From contig NZ_JASITA010000017.1 in assembly GCF_030063415.1 (NCBI RefSeq), forward strand, positions 1 through 64,000: a stretch of 64,000 nucleotides of DNA, given 5' to 3'. Both the position numbers and the translations under genes were made by a program. Source of the stretch: Streptomyces sp. H27-C3. GTDB lineage: Bacteria > Actinomycetota > Actinomycetes > Streptomycetales > Streptomycetaceae. Below, piece after piece: positions 20,063 through 30,511 of the stretch; the stretch's first letter is position 1; each line of letters starts with the position of its first letter. The notes below the pieces were generated by a model. It was given only the letters and a program-made list of their open reading frames with translations. It was not told the DNA's origin and ran no database searches.

Positions 20063-20405
20063 CTTCGGCCTGCTCGGCCTGCGCCGCCCAGCGGGCCTTC
20101 GCCTCGTCGATCTGGCGGCCGTAGTGGATCGACGCCCACCACAGGCCCGCGAAGACCGCGCCGAGGAAGAACATCGTCGGGACCACGAAGCCGCTGACGA
20201 TCAGCCCGATCTGGAGCGCCCAGCCCAGCTGGAGCCCGCCGGGCCGCGAGATCACTCCGCAGAGCAGCACGGACAGCAGCATCGCGATGCCGCACACCGT
20301 CCAGACCGCGGTCGTCGACAGGTCGTCCGACTTCATCGCGACCAGGCCCGCGAAGGCCACCACGAAGAACTCGCTGATCAATGTGGAAGCGCAGAGCATA
20401 CGCAC
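20043..20405 (-). CDS. DUF4233 small membrane protein
   Basis: The 120-residue product has about three to four hydrophobic helices (LISEFFVVAFAGLVAM, TVCGIAMLLSVLLCG, IGLIVSGFVVPTMFFLGAVF). An amphipathic Gln/Ala/Glu C-terminus follows the conserved WASIHYGRQIDEAKARW. It is a conserved actinobacterial protein found after folC, of unknown function. It starts 6 nt after the folC stop (GTG at 20405, or an ATG two codons on), so it is translationally linked to folC. A GGGGAGGGG site lies at the end of folC. Confidence 0.9.
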   Translation of the reverse strand: MRMLCASTLISEFFVVAFAGLVAMKSDDLSTTAVWTVCGIAMLLSVLLCGVISRPGGLQLGWALQIGLIVSGFVVPTMFFLGAVFAGLWWASIHYGRQIDEAKARWAAQAEQAEGQAQPQ

Positions 20406-20411
20406 AGGAAA

Positions 20412-21938
20412 TCAGCCCCTCCCCAGGAGCAGCCGGGCTTCGCCGACCGTCATCACCGAACCGGTCACCAGGACGCCGCCGCCGGCGAACTCGCCGTCTT
20501 CCTCCACCAGAGTGAAGGCGGCCTCCAGGGCGTCGTCGAGGCGCGGCTCGACCTGCACGCGCTCGTCGCCGAAGACCTCCACGGCCAGCGCCGCCAGCTC
20601 GTCCACGTCCATCGCGCGGTGCGCGGAGTTCCGGGTGACGACGATCTCCGCGAAGATCGGCTCGAAGGCCTCAAGCACGCCCCGCACGTCCTTGCCCGCG
20701 GTGGCGCCGACCACCCCGATCAGCCGGCTGAAGCTGAACGCCTCGCCGACCGCCTGGGCAGCGGCCCTGGCCCCCGCCGGATTGTGCGCGGCGTCCAGGA
20801 CGACCGTCGGGCCGCGCCGCACGACCTCCAGGCGGCCCGGTGACGTCACCGAGGCGAAGGCCTTGCGGATGGTCTCGATGTCGAGCGTGCGGGCCTTCTC
20901 GGCGCCGATGCCGAAGAACGCCTCGACCGCGGCCAGCGCCACCGCCGCGTTGTGCGCCTGGTGCGCGCCGTGCAGCGGCAGGAAGACCTCTTCGTACTCG
21001 CCGCCGAGGCCGCGCAGGGTGATCAGCTGGCCGCCGACCGCCACCTCGCGGGCGACGACGCCGAACTCCATGCCCTCGCGGGCCACCGTGGCGTCCACCT
21101 CGACGGCCTTCTTGAGCATGACCTGCGCCGCGTCCACCGGCTGCTGCGCCAGGATGACCGTGGCGCCCTGCTTGATGATCCCGGACTTCTCGACGGCGAT
21201 CTCGCCGGGCGTGGAGCCCAGCCGGTCCGTGTGGTCCAGGTCAATGGGCGTGACGACGGCGACGGACGCGTCGATCACGTTGGTGGCGTCCCAGCTGCCG
21301 CCCATGCCGACCTCGACGACCGCCACATCCACCGGGGCGTCGGCGAAGGCGGCGTACGCCATGCCCGTCAGCGCCTCGAAGAACGACAGCCGGTGCTCCT
21401 GCGAGCCGTCGGTCATCTCGATATACGGAGCGATGTCCTGGTACGTCTCGATGAAGCGCTCGGCGTCGATGGGGGCGCCGTCCAGGCTGATGCGCTCGGT
21501 GATCGACTGCACGTGCGGGCTGGTGTAGCGCCCGGTGCGCAGCTCGAAGGCGCTGAACAGGGCCTCGATCATGCGGGCCGTGCTGGTCTTGCCGTTGGTG
21601 CCGGTGATGTGGACCGACGGATAGGCGCGCTGGGGCTCGCCCAGGACGTCCATCAGTGCGGCCATCCGGACCAACGACGGGTCGAGCTTGGTCTCCGGCC
21701 AGCGGCTGAGGAGCTCCTGCTCGATCGCCCGCAGCGCCTTGTCCACCTCCGGGTCCTGGGGGCGTCCTGGCACGTCCTCGCCCAGCGGCACGCTGCCCTG
21801 CGTGCGCAGGGTGCGGCTGCCGGCCTCGATCACCGCCAGGTCGGGATCGCGGCTGGTCTCGGCCTGCGCGATCGCCTCGAAGGCGTCGTGGGCGTCGTCG
21901 GGGGCATCGCTGTCATCGTGCGGGGGGAGCTGACTCAC
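20412..21938 (-). CDS. folC: Bifunctional folylpolyglutamate synthase/dihydrofolate synthase
   Basis: This is a 508-residue Mur-ligase-family enzyme that adds glutamate to dihydropteroate and folates. The ATP-binding loop is HITGTNGKTSTARMIE near 110-125. The Mg-binding and folate loops (GRYTSPHVQSITERI, EVGMGGSWDATNVI) and the C-terminal LDAAHNPAGA block are intact. The N-terminal ~60 residues are acidic and weakly conserved, with a GTG start at 21938. It heads a folC-DUF4233 unit, divergent from the mreB-like gene across 131 nt. Confidence 0.96.
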   Translation of the reverse strand: MSQLPPHDDSDAPDDAHDAFEAIAQAETSRDPDLAVIEAGSRTLRTQGSVPLGEDVPGRPQDPEVDKALRAIEQELLSRWPETKLDPSLVRMAALMDVLGEPQRAYPSVHITGTNGKTSTARMIEALFSAFELRTGRYTSPHVQSITERISLDGAPIDAERFIETYQDIAPYIEMTDGSQEHRLSFFEALTGMAYAAFADAPVDVAVVEVGMGGSWDATNVIDASVAVVTPIDLDHTDRLGSTPGEIAVEKSGIIKQGATVILAQQPVDAAQVMLKKAVEVDATVAREGMEFGVVAREVAVGGQLITLRGLGGEYEEVFLPLHGAHQAHNAAVALAAVEAFFGIGAEKARTLDIETIRKAFASVTSPGRLEVVRRGPTVVLDAAHNPAGARAAAQAVGEAFSFSRLIGVVGATAGKDVRGVLEAFEPIFAEIVVTRNSAHRAMDVDELAALAVEVFGDERVQVEPRLDDALEAAFTLVEEDGEFAGGGVLVTGSVMTVGEARLLLGRG

Positions 21939-22069
21939 GGGGCCAGTCTACGGAGCCCCGCCGACAACGCCGGTGACAGGACCTTGGACCCACTCTTCGG
22001 GGACCTTTGGCGTGGTGTGTCCGTAGAGGTGGGTGTAAGTCTGAGAGATCACGATCGGGAGGGTCTCAA

Positions 22070-23089
22070 GTGGGCGACACGGCCAAGGACATCGGCATAG
22101 ACCTGGGGACGGCGAACACGCTCGTGTACGCCCGCGGAAAGGGCATAGTCCTCAATGAGCCGTCCGTGGTGGCGATGAAGGCGGGCTCGGCCGTCGCGCT
22201 GGCCGTCGGCACCGAGGCCAAGGAGACGATCGGGCGCACGCCCGGTTCGATCACGGCGATACGTCCACTCAAGGACGGTGTGATCAGCGACTACGAGGCC
22301 GCCGAGGAGATGATCCGGCACTTCGTGCGCAAGGCCGTCCCCGGCCGCAGGCCCCGTACCCGCATGGTCATCTGCGTACCGAGCGGCATCACGCCCGTCG
22401 AGCGCCGTGCGATCGTGCACGCCGCCGATCGGGCGGGTGCCCGCGCGGTGCACCTCATCGAGGAGCCGATGGCCGCGGCGATCGGGGCCGGGCTTCCGGT
22501 GTCCGAGCCGCGCGGTTCCATGGTCGTCGACATAGGCGGCGGCACCACGGAGGTCGCCGTGATCTCGCTCGGCGGAATCGTCACGGCCCAGTCCCTGCGG
22601 GTCGGCGGCGACCGTCTCGACACCGCGATCTCGGACTACGTACGCAAGAAGCACGGCCTGTACATCGGTGAGCGGACGGCCGAGCACACCAAGATCTCCA
22701 TCGGGTCCGCCTGGCCGGTGCCGGGCCAGGCGGCGCGGGAGGAGATGACCTTCACCGTGCGGGGCCGGGAGAAGGTCTCCGGGCTGCCGCAGCTCCTGGA
22801 GCTGACGACCTCCGAGGTGCGCGAGGCGCTCGACGAGCCGCTGGACGCCATCGTCGCGGCCGTACGGGCCACCCTGGAGGCATGCCCGCCCGAGTTGGCC
22901 GGCGATGTCATGGAGCACGGGATCGTGCTGACGGGTGGCGGCGCGCTGCTGCCGGGTCTCGATCTGCGGATCGCCGCGGCGAGCGGGATCGCGGTGTACG
23001 TCGCGGAAAACCCGCTGGACTGTGTGGCGCTCGGCTCCGGCAAGTGCGTGGAGGACTTCGACTCCCTCCAGAAGCTGCTCGCGGCCTGA
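22070..23089 (+). CDS. MreB-like actin homologue (Mbl-type)
   Basis: The product is 339 residues with all actin-fold motifs: DLGTANTLVYARGKGIVL at the start, DIGGGTTEVAVISLGG, and GIVLTGGGALLPGL. The GTG at 22070 follows GGAGG by 7 nt and begins (M)GDTAKDIGIDL. It lacks the hydrophobic MSFIGRD-type amphipathic N-terminus of the MreB at 18145-19164 and carries a longer insert around SAWPVPGQAAREEMTF. Streptomyces have up to three MreB-like proteins (MreB, Mbl and a third). This one is the only plus-strand gene in the first 27 kb and lies between folC and an orphan sensor kinase. I infer a role in spore-wall or stress morphogenesis alongside MreB. Confidence 0.92.
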   Translation: MGDTAKDIGIDLGTANTLVYARGKGIVLNEPSVVAMKAGSAVALAVGTEAKETIGRTPGSITAIRPLKDGVISDYEAAEEMIRHFVRKAVPGRRPRTRMVICVPSGITPVERRAIVHAADRAGARAVHLIEEPMAAAIGAGLPVSEPRGSMVVDIGGGTTEVAVISLGGIVTAQSLRVGGDRLDTAISDYVRKKHGLYIGERTAEHTKISIGSAWPVPGQAAREEMTFTVRGREKVSGLPQLLELTTSEVREALDEPLDAIVAAVRATLEACPPELAGDVMEHGIVLTGGGALLPGLDLRIAAASGIAVYVAENPLDCVALGSGKCVEDFDSLQKLLAA

Positions 23090-23206
23090 GGGGCGCGTGC
23101 CCGGGTCCCGTGCGGCCCGTGCGGCGCCCCGGGGCTCGGCGCAGACCCGGAGACAGGCGCGGTGCCGACGCACGCGGTGGCCGGTCCGGGCAGGGCGTGG
23201 CGCTGC

Positions 23207-24376
23207 TCAGGCGATCCCCGTCGGCAGGACGGCCACCACCTCGTACGTGCCGTCCCTGCGGCCGGCCTCCAGCGTGCCGCCCATGGTCCGTACCCGCTCC
23301 TCCATCGAGAACGTGCCGGTGCCCGCCGAGACGGGCGCCCTGGCCGGCGCGGAGTCCGGCAGCGGGTTGCGGGCCTCGATGCGCAGCAGGCAGTCGTCGA
23401 AGGTGATGCGTACCCGCACGGTTTCGCCCGGTGCGTGCTTGGCCGCGTTCGTCAGGCACTCCTGGACCACCCGGTGGACCGCGGCCTGGCGCAGCGGTGA
23501 CAGGCCGTACGCCGCCTCGGCGATCTCCAGCTCGACCGGGCCGCCGGCCTGCTCGCTCTCCGCGGCGAGGGCCGTGAGCCCGTCGAGCCCCGGGGTGGCG
23601 CCGCGCTCGCGGGCCCGCCGCACGATGATCTCGTTGAGGATGCGGTGCGCCTTGCGGGCGGTCTCGGACAGCTCGTCGAAGTCCTTCTGGTGCGCCTCAC
23701 CGCGGGCCCGCACCGAGAGCACCTCGGCCCGTACGGTCAGGAGGGTCAGCTCACGGCCCACGAAGTCGTGCACATCGCGCGCGACCGAGGTGCGCTCCCG
23801 CTGGACGGCCTGCAGCGCGGTGGTGGTGGCCCGCTGGGCGGCCAGTTCCCGCACGAGATCCTGCCGGTACGCGGCGATGCCGACGCCCGAGGCCAGCACC
23901 CCGATCGGCACCACCAGGCTGAGGAAGTCGCTCAGCGAATCCCCCCGGTACTCGGGCCAGCCCGGCAGATTGAACAGCGCGTACGCCACGACGACGTATC
24001 CGACGGTGGCCAGGATCCCGGCCGTACGCCCCCGATAGCGGCCGACGGAGTAGAGCGCGAACTGGACCAGGGTCAGCTCGTGCAGCCACCCCAGGAACAG
24101 CAGCGCCGCGAGATACGGCACCCAAGGCGCCCGGCGCCGCACCAGCAGCGTGGCCGCGCCGATCGCGAGGACGGCGGCCGCGTCCACGCCGGACAGCGAG
24201 TTGTCGGCCTTGGCGAGCCCCGGGATGTCGAGGCCCATCAGCGCGAAACAGCTCAGCGCGGTGAGGACGTCGAAGGTGCGCGGCGAGACCGGTCGGTGCT
24301 CCAGCCAGCGACGGCCCACTGCCACCGCACGGCGTACCGGCGAGGTGGCGGGCGGTGCGTGCATGCCATCCATCAT
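23207..24376 (-). CDS. Membrane-bound sensor histidine kinase (HisKA_3 type), orphan
   Basis: The protein has about 389 residues. Four to five hydrophobic helices (about 30-165) precede a dimerisation domain with phospho-acceptor H box RDVHDFVGRELTLL near 205. The ATPase domain has the N box QECLTNAAKHAPG near 305 and a G2-like GTGTFSMEERVRTMGG. The usual D-x-G-x-G (G1) box is replaced by ARNPLP, a variant I recall in some actinobacterial kinases. No response regulator gene is adjacent. Neighbours are the MreB-like gene (convergent) and valS. The start is one of the clustered ATGs at 24364-24376. Confidence 0.88.
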   Translation of the reverse strand: MMDGMHAPPATSPVRRAVAVGRRWLEHRPVSPRTFDVLTALSCFALMGLDIPGLAKADNSLSGVDAAAVLAIGAATLLVRRRAPWVPYLAALLFLGWLHELTLVQFALYSVGRYRGRTAGILATVGYVVVAYALFNLPGWPEYRGDSLSDFLSLVVPIGVLASGVGIAAYRQDLVRELAAQRATTTALQAVQRERTSVARDVHDFVGRELTLLTVRAEVLSVRARGEAHQKDFDELSETARKAHRILNEIIVRRARERGATPGLDGLTALAAESEQAGGPVELEIAEAAYGLSPLRQAAVHRVVQECLTNAAKHAPGETVRVRITFDDCLLRIEARNPLPDSAPARAPVSAGTGTFSMEERVRTMGGTLEAGRRDGTYEVVAVLPTGIA

Positions 24377-24448
24377 CCAAGGTCGCCGGACCCCTTCCGC
24401 GGGACTTCGGGCACGAAGTGAGTGATAAGACGCACTGGCGCGGGTACG

Positions 24449-24484
24449 CCGAGGGCCCCGGCGAAGCTGCGCCGGGGCCCTCGG
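24449..24484 (-). terminator. Intrinsic terminator of valS
   Basis: A 15-bp stem (24449-24463 with 24470-24484) and a 6-nt loop lie 17 nt beyond the valS stop, separating it from the sensor kinase gene. Confidence 0.8.
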
Positions 24485-24500
24485 TTTCGTACGTACCGCC

Positions 24501-27152
24501 CTACTTCTCCGGCAGCGCCGCCAGCTGCTCGGTGATGCGCTCGATGTCCGCCTCGGCCTTGGCGAGCCGCGCGCGGATCTTGTCGACCACGTTGTCGGGG
24601 GCCTTGCCGAGGAAGGCCTCGTTGCCGAGCTTCCCGTGGGCCTGGGCCTTCTCCTTCTCGGCCGCCGCGAGGTCCTTCGCCAGGCGCTTGCGCTCCGCCT
24701 CGACGTCGATCGTGCCGGACAGGTCGAGCGCGACCCTGGCTCCGGCGACCGGCAGCGAAGCGGTGGCGTGGAAGTCCTCACCGGCGGGCTGGAGGCGCAG
24801 CAGTTGGCGGATGGCCGCCTCGTGCGGGGCCAGCGCCGTGCCGGTCAGGGTGAGCTCGGCCGGGACCTTCTGGCCGGGCTGCAGGCCCTGGTCGGAGCGG
24901 AAGCGCCGGACCTCGGTGACGACCTGCTGGACCAGCTCGATCTCCTGCTCGGCCGCGTCGTCGCGGAAGCCGCCCGGGGCGTCAGCCCCAGGAACGAGCA
25001 CAGCCTTGGGCCAGTCGGCGACGACGAGCGACTCGCGGCCGGTCATCGTGGTCCACAGCGTCTCCGTGACGAAGGGGACGACGGGGTGCAGGAGGCGCAG
25101 CGTGACGTCGAGGACCTCGCCCAGGACGCGCGCGGAGACCTTGGCCTCCTCGCCGCCCGCGAAGAACGTCGTCTTGGACAGCTCGACGTACCAGTCGAAG
25201 ACCTCGTCCCACGCGAAGTGGAAGAGCGAGTCCGAGAGCTTCGCGAACTGGTAGTCCTCGTAGTACGCGTCGACCTCGGCCACCGTCGCGTTGAGCCGCG
25301 ACAGAATCCACCGGTCGGTCGCCGACAGCTGCTCGACCGGCGGCAGTTCACCCTCGACGGTCGCGCCGTTCATCAGCGCGAAGCGCGTGGCGTTCCAGAT
25401 CTTGTTGGCGAAGTTGCGGGATCCCTGGACCCAGTCCTCGCCGATCGGGACGTCGACGCCCGGGTTGGCACCGCGGGCCAGGGTGAAACGGACCGCGTCG
25501 GAGCCGTACTTGTCCATCCAGTCCAGCGGGTTGACCGCGTTGCCGAAGGACTTCGACATCTTCTTGCCGAACTGGTCGCGGACCATGCCGTGCAGGGCGA
25601 TGGTGTGGAACGGCGGGGTGCCGTCCATGGCGTACAGGCCGAACATCATCATCCGGGCGACCCAGAAGAAGAGGATGTCGTACCCGGTGACCAGGACCGA
25701 GTTCGGGTAGAACTTCTCGACGCTCGGGGTCTGTTCGGGCCAGCCCAGCGTGGAGAACGGCCACAGCCCGGAGGAGAACCAGGTGTCCAGGACGTCCGTG
25801 TCCTGGTGCCAGCCTTCGCCGGTCGGCGCCTCGTCGTCGGGACCGACGCAGACGACCTCGCCGCCCGGCCCGTACCAGACCGGGATCCGGTGACCCCACC
25901 AGAGCTGACGCGAGATGCACCAGTCGTGCAGGTTGTCGACCCAGCCGAAGTAGCGGGGCTCCATCTCCTTCGGGTGGATCTTGACCCGCCCGTCGCGGAC
26001 CGCGTCGCCGGCTTCCTTCGCCAGCGGGGCGACCTTGACCCACCACTGCAGGGACAGCCGCGGCTCGATGGTCGTCTTGCAGCGGGAGCAGTGCCCGACG
26101 GAGTGGACGTACGGACGCTTCTCGGCGACGATCCGGCCTTCGGCGCGCAGCGCGGCGACGATGGCGCTCCGTGCCTCAAGGCGGTCGAGCCCCTGGAAGG
26201 GCCCGTGCGCGGTGATGACCGCGCGCTCGTCCATCACGGCCAGATTGGGCAGACCGTGGCGCTGGCCGATCTCGAAGTCGTTCGGGTCGTGGGCGGGCGT
26301 GACCTTGACGGCGCCGGTGCCGAACTCCGGGTCGACGTGCTCGTCGGCCACGACCGGGATACGACGGCCGGTGAGCGGCAGCTCGATCTCGGTACCGACA
26401 AGGTGCTTGTACCGCTCGTCGTCGGGGTGAACGGCGACAGCGGTGTCACCGAGCATCGTTTCGGCGCGGGTCGTCGCGACGACGATCTCGGCGTCCCCGG
26501 AGCCGTACCGGACGGAGACCAGCTCGCCGTCGTCCTCCTGGTACTCGACCTCGATGTCGGAGATGGCCGTCAGACAGCGCGGGCACCAGTTGATGATGCG
26601 CTCGGCGCGGTAGATCAGCTCGTCGTCGTACAGCTTCTTGAAGATCGTCTGGACGGCCTTGGACAGACCCTCGTCCATGGTGAAGCGCTCGCGCGACCAT
26701 GCGACACCGTCACCGAGGCGCTTCATCTGCCCGGAGATCTGGCCGCCGGACTCTTCCTTCCACTTCCAGACACGCTCGACGAACGCCTCGCGACCCAGGT
26801 CGTGGCGGGACTTGCCCTCCTTGGCGAGCTCGCGCTCGACGACGTTCTGGGTGGCGATGCCGGCGTGGTCCATGCCGGGCTGCCAGAGGGTCTCGTAGCC
26901 CTGCATGCGCTTGCGGCGGGTGAGGGCGTCGATGAGCGTGTGCTCGAAGGCGTGCCCCAGGTGGAGCGAGCCGGTGACGTTCGGCGGCGGGATGACGACG
27001 GTGAACGGCGGCTTGCCGCTCTCCGCGTCGGCTTCGAAGTAACCGCGCTCCACCCAGCGCTCGTACAGCTTCCCCTCTACCTCGGCCGGCGCGTACTGGG
27101 TCGGCAGTTCGGGGGCGGGGGCTGCGGGCTGTTGCTGAGAGTTCTCGGTCAC
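24501..27152 (-). CDS. valS: Valyl-tRNA synthetase
   Basis: The class I synthetase has 883 residues. The HIGH motif appears as HLGH in PPPNVTGSLHLGHAF near 65, followed by the CP1 editing domain and GKKMSKSFGNAV (KMSKS) near 530. There is an anticodon-binding domain and the C-terminal coiled coil typical of ValRS (ERKRLAKDLAAAEKEKAQAHG). Full length with no T-box-like leader visible upstream. It is followed by its own strong terminator. Confidence 0.98.
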   Translation of the reverse strand: MTENSQQQPAAPAPELPTQYAPAEVEGKLYERWVERGYFEADAESGKPPFTVVIPPPNVTGSLHLGHAFEHTLIDALTRRKRMQGYETLWQPGMDHAGIATQNVVERELAKEGKSRHDLGREAFVERVWKWKEESGGQISGQMKRLGDGVAWSRERFTMDEGLSKAVQTIFKKLYDDELIYRAERIINWCPRCLTAISDIEVEYQEDDGELVSVRYGSGDAEIVVATTRAETMLGDTAVAVHPDDERYKHLVGTEIELPLTGRRIPVVADEHVDPEFGTGAVKVTPAHDPNDFEIGQRHGLPNLAVMDERAVITAHGPFQGLDRLEARSAIVAALRAEGRIVAEKRPYVHSVGHCSRCKTTIEPRLSLQWWVKVAPLAKEAGDAVRDGRVKIHPKEMEPRYFGWVDNLHDWCISRQLWWGHRIPVWYGPGGEVVCVGPDDEAPTGEGWHQDTDVLDTWFSSGLWPFSTLGWPEQTPSVEKFYPNSVLVTGYDILFFWVARMMMFGLYAMDGTPPFHTIALHGMVRDQFGKKMSKSFGNAVNPLDWMDKYGSDAVRFTLARGANPGVDVPIGEDWVQGSRNFANKIWNATRFALMNGATVEGELPPVEQLSATDRWILSRLNATVAEVDAYYEDYQFAKLSDSLFHFAWDEVFDWYVELSKTTFFAGGEEAKVSARVLGEVLDVTLRLLHPVVPFVTETLWTTMTGRESLVVADWPKAVLVPGADAPGGFRDDAAEQEIELVQQVVTEVRRFRSDQGLQPGQKVPAELTLTGTALAPHEAAIRQLLRLQPAGEDFHATASLPVAGARVALDLSGTIDVEAERKRLAKDLAAAEKEKAQAHGKLGNEAFLGKAPDNVVDKIRARLAKAEADIERITEQLAALPEK

Positions 27153-27288
27153 AGGCTCAGTTTACGGGCGTCACGACCCCGTACCGAAACCGGATTCCTG
27201 GTACCCGGCATGGGCCCCGCCGCCGCATGATGTCGCAGGTTCCGTCAGGATGTTCGGAACGCGTAAACATCTGGAGGGGAACCCAGTA

Positions 27289-28281
27289 ATGAGCTACAAC
27301 CAGCCGGGCCCGTACGGCGGGCAGCCACAGCAGCCGGGCCCCTACGGCCAGCAGCCCGGCCCGTACGGCCAGCAGCAGCCCCCGCAGGGCCAGCCCAACC
27401 CGTACGGCCAACAGCCCCCGCAGGGCCAGCCCGGCTACGGCTACCCGCAGCAGGCCCCGCCGCCCCAGGGCTACGGCTACCCGCAGCAGGGCCAGCAGCA
27501 GCCCCCGTACGGGCAGCCCCAGCAGCCGGGGCCGTACGGGCAGCAGCCCCAGTACGGCGGCGGCCAGTTCCCGCCGCCCCCGCCGGCCGCCCCGAAGAAG
27601 AAGACGGGTCTGATCGTGGGCGTGGTGGTCGTGGCGCTGGCGGTGATCGGCGGCGGTGCCTATTTCCTGGTCGGTTCCGGTGGCTCCGCCGACCTCGCGG
27701 ACGACGGCCCCCACAAGCTGACGACCCCGGCGACGGTGCTCGGCGAGTACAAGCGCCTCAGCGGGGACTCCGTCGGTAAGACGCCGAACGCGGAGACCAA
27801 GCAGAAGTTCACCGACATGGGTGTCGAGGACGGCCACCCCGCCACCGGCATCTATTCGACGACGGATCTCACCAAGATCGATCCCAAGAACCCCAGCTCG
27901 CTCGAGGACGCCAAGAACTCGAAGAGCCTGAATTTCTTCGGCGCCTGGGGCAAGATCAGCGACCCAGAGAAGGCCGTCGACGCGTACTTCGCCAACACGA
28001 AGCGCGAGGCCGAGAAGGAGTCCGAGAAGAACAAGGTCACGCTGGTCGGCGAGCCCAAGGAGGTCTCTCCGGACGGCTTCGACGGCGGCATCATGAAGTG
28101 CCAGGCCATGGAGTCCAAGAACCCCACCACGGGACAGGCCCAGACCAGCTCCTTCTGCGCCTGGTCGGACTACAGCACGATGGGCGTCGTCGCCCCCAAC
28201 AGTGCGGCGAAGCCCACCAGCGCGGAGGAGGCGGCCGGCATCACCGCCAAGCTCCGCACGGAGATCCGCGTCAAACAGTAA
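27289..28281 (+). CDS. Single-pass membrane protein with Pro/Gln/Gly/Tyr-rich cytoplasmic arm
   Basis: The 330-residue protein starts at the ATG after GGAGGGG. Residues 1-100 are a low-complexity arm built from PGPYGQQ, QQPP and GYGYPQQ repeats. KKK then a hydrophobic helix (about 105-127, GLIVGVVVVALAVIGGGAYFL) follow, and the remaining ~200 residues are a predicted extracellular domain ending ...AWSDYSTMGVVAPNS. This architecture is common in streptomycetes, but the extracellular domain belongs to no family I recognise. It is divergent from valS and convergent with clpX. The arm could self-associate, which is inference from composition only. Confidence 0.85.
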   Translation: MSYNQPGPYGGQPQQPGPYGQQPGPYGQQQPPQGQPNPYGQQPPQGQPGYGYPQQAPPPQGYGYPQQGQQQPPYGQPQQPGPYGQQPQYGGGQFPPPPPAAPKKKTGLIVGVVVVALAVIGGGAYFLVGSGGSADLADDGPHKLTTPATVLGEYKRLSGDSVGKTPNAETKQKFTDMGVEDGHPATGIYSTTDLTKIDPKNPSSLEDAKNSKSLNFFGAWGKISDPEKAVDAYFANTKREAEKESEKNKVTLVGEPKEVSPDGFDGGIMKCQAMESKNPTTGQAQTSSFCAWSDYSTMGVVAPNSAAKPTSAEEAAGITAKLRTEIRVKQ

Positions 28282-28298
28282 CAGCGCGCGCACTCAAC

Positions 28299-28342
28299 AC
28301 GCAGGGGCGCCCGGCCAGTTGACTGGCCGGGCGCCCCTGCGT
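28299..28342. terminator. Bidirectional terminator (44-bp palindrome)
   Basis: Bases 28299-28342 form a continuous perfect palindrome with 21-bp or longer arms around a TTGA centre. It lies between the convergent membrane-protein gene and clpX, 17 and 21 nt from their stops, and so serves both. Confidence 0.9.
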
Positions 28343-28363
28343 CGTACATGCTGCGGGTAACCG

Positions 28364-29647
<1,284 letters not shown>

Positions 29648-29739
29648 GAGGTGCTTCCCCTTCGCCTGGGAGACGCCTGGTTCAGCGACTCCTGGTGCCT
29701 CATATCCGACGGTACCTTGCCCGGGCCCCCGTACGGGCC

Positions 29740-29781
29740 CCCCTTGGCACGGTTCACATTGTCGTGGACGGTGCCAAGGGG
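29740..29781 (-). terminator. Hairpin between clpP2 and clpX
   Basis: An 11-bp stem (CCCCTTGGCAC at 29740-29750 with its complement at 29771-29781) and a 20-nt loop begin 11 nt after the clpP2 stop. It could terminate or attenuate the clpP1P2 transcript before clpX. Confidence 0.6.
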
Positions 29782-29792
29782 CGGGATACGTA

Positions 29793-30467
29793 TCAGGCGG
29801 CCGCTTGGGCCGTCGTCTTACGGGTGGACACGATCTGGTCAATCAGGCCGTAGGCGAGAGCGCCGTCGGCCGTGAGGATCTTGTCGCGCTCGATGTCCTC
29901 GCTGATCTTCTCCAGCGGGGTGGTGGAGTGCCTCGCGAGCATCTCCTCCAGCTGAGCGCGCATCCGCAGGATCTCATTGGCCGCGATCTCCAGGTCGGAG
30001 AGCTGCTCGCGGCCGGTCTGCGAGGACGGCTGGTGGATGAGGATACGCGCGTGCGGCAGGGCCATGCGCTTGCCGGGGGTACCGGCGGCGAGCAGGACCG
30101 CGGCGGCGGAGGCCGCCTGGCCCATGCAGACCGTCTGGATGTCCGGCTTCACGAACTGCATCGTGTCGTAGATGGCCGTGAGGGCCGTGAACGAGCCGCC
30201 GGGGCTGTTGATGTAGATCGAGATGTCGCGGTCCGGGTCCATCGACTCCAGGCACAGCAGCTGCGCCATGACGTCGTTGGCGGAGGCGTCGTCGATCTGC
30301 ACACCGAGGAAGATCACGCGCTCCTCGAAGAGCTTCGCGTACGGGTCGTACTCACGCGTGCCCTGCGAGGTGCGCTCGACGAAGCGCGGGACGATGTAGC
30401 GGTTGTCTACCTGGGGGCCCGTGTAGAGGCCGCTCGCGGAGTAGTCGTTCATGTGGGTGTTCACCAT
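29793..30467 (-). CDS. clpP2: ATP-dependent Clp protease proteolytic subunit ClpP2
   Basis: The serine peptidase has 224 residues. The catalytic Ser is in CMGQAASAAAVLLA near 120, the His in ILIHQPSSQTG, and the Asp is downstream. The NSPGG oxyanion loop is conserved (YINSPGGSFTALTAIYDTM). It pairs with ClpP1 in a mixed tetradecamer in actinobacteria. It starts 44 nt after clpP1 in the same operon. The N-terminal ~15 residues ahead of the core may be autoprocessed, as in other ClpP proteins. Confidence 0.97.
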   Translation of the reverse strand: MVNTHMNDYSASGLYTGPQVDNRYIVPRFVERTSQGTREYDPYAKLFEERVIFLGVQIDDASANDVMAQLLCLESMDPDRDISIYINSPGGSFTALTAIYDTMQFVKPDIQTVCMGQAASAAAVLLAAGTPGKRMALPHARILIHQPSSQTGREQLSDLEIAANEILRMRAQLEEMLARHSTTPLEKISEDIERDKILTADGALAYGLIDQIVSTRKTTAQAAA

Positions 30468-30511
30468 CCTGGTGGCGTTCGGTGGGCTGGGGAGGTTCGG
30501 CTGCCGGGGGC

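Noticed and set aside
27153..27288. T-box or other leader in front of valS
   Set aside because: The spacer is 136 nt, has no specifier-loop or antiterminator-like pairing, and also contains the ribosome-binding site of the divergent gene.
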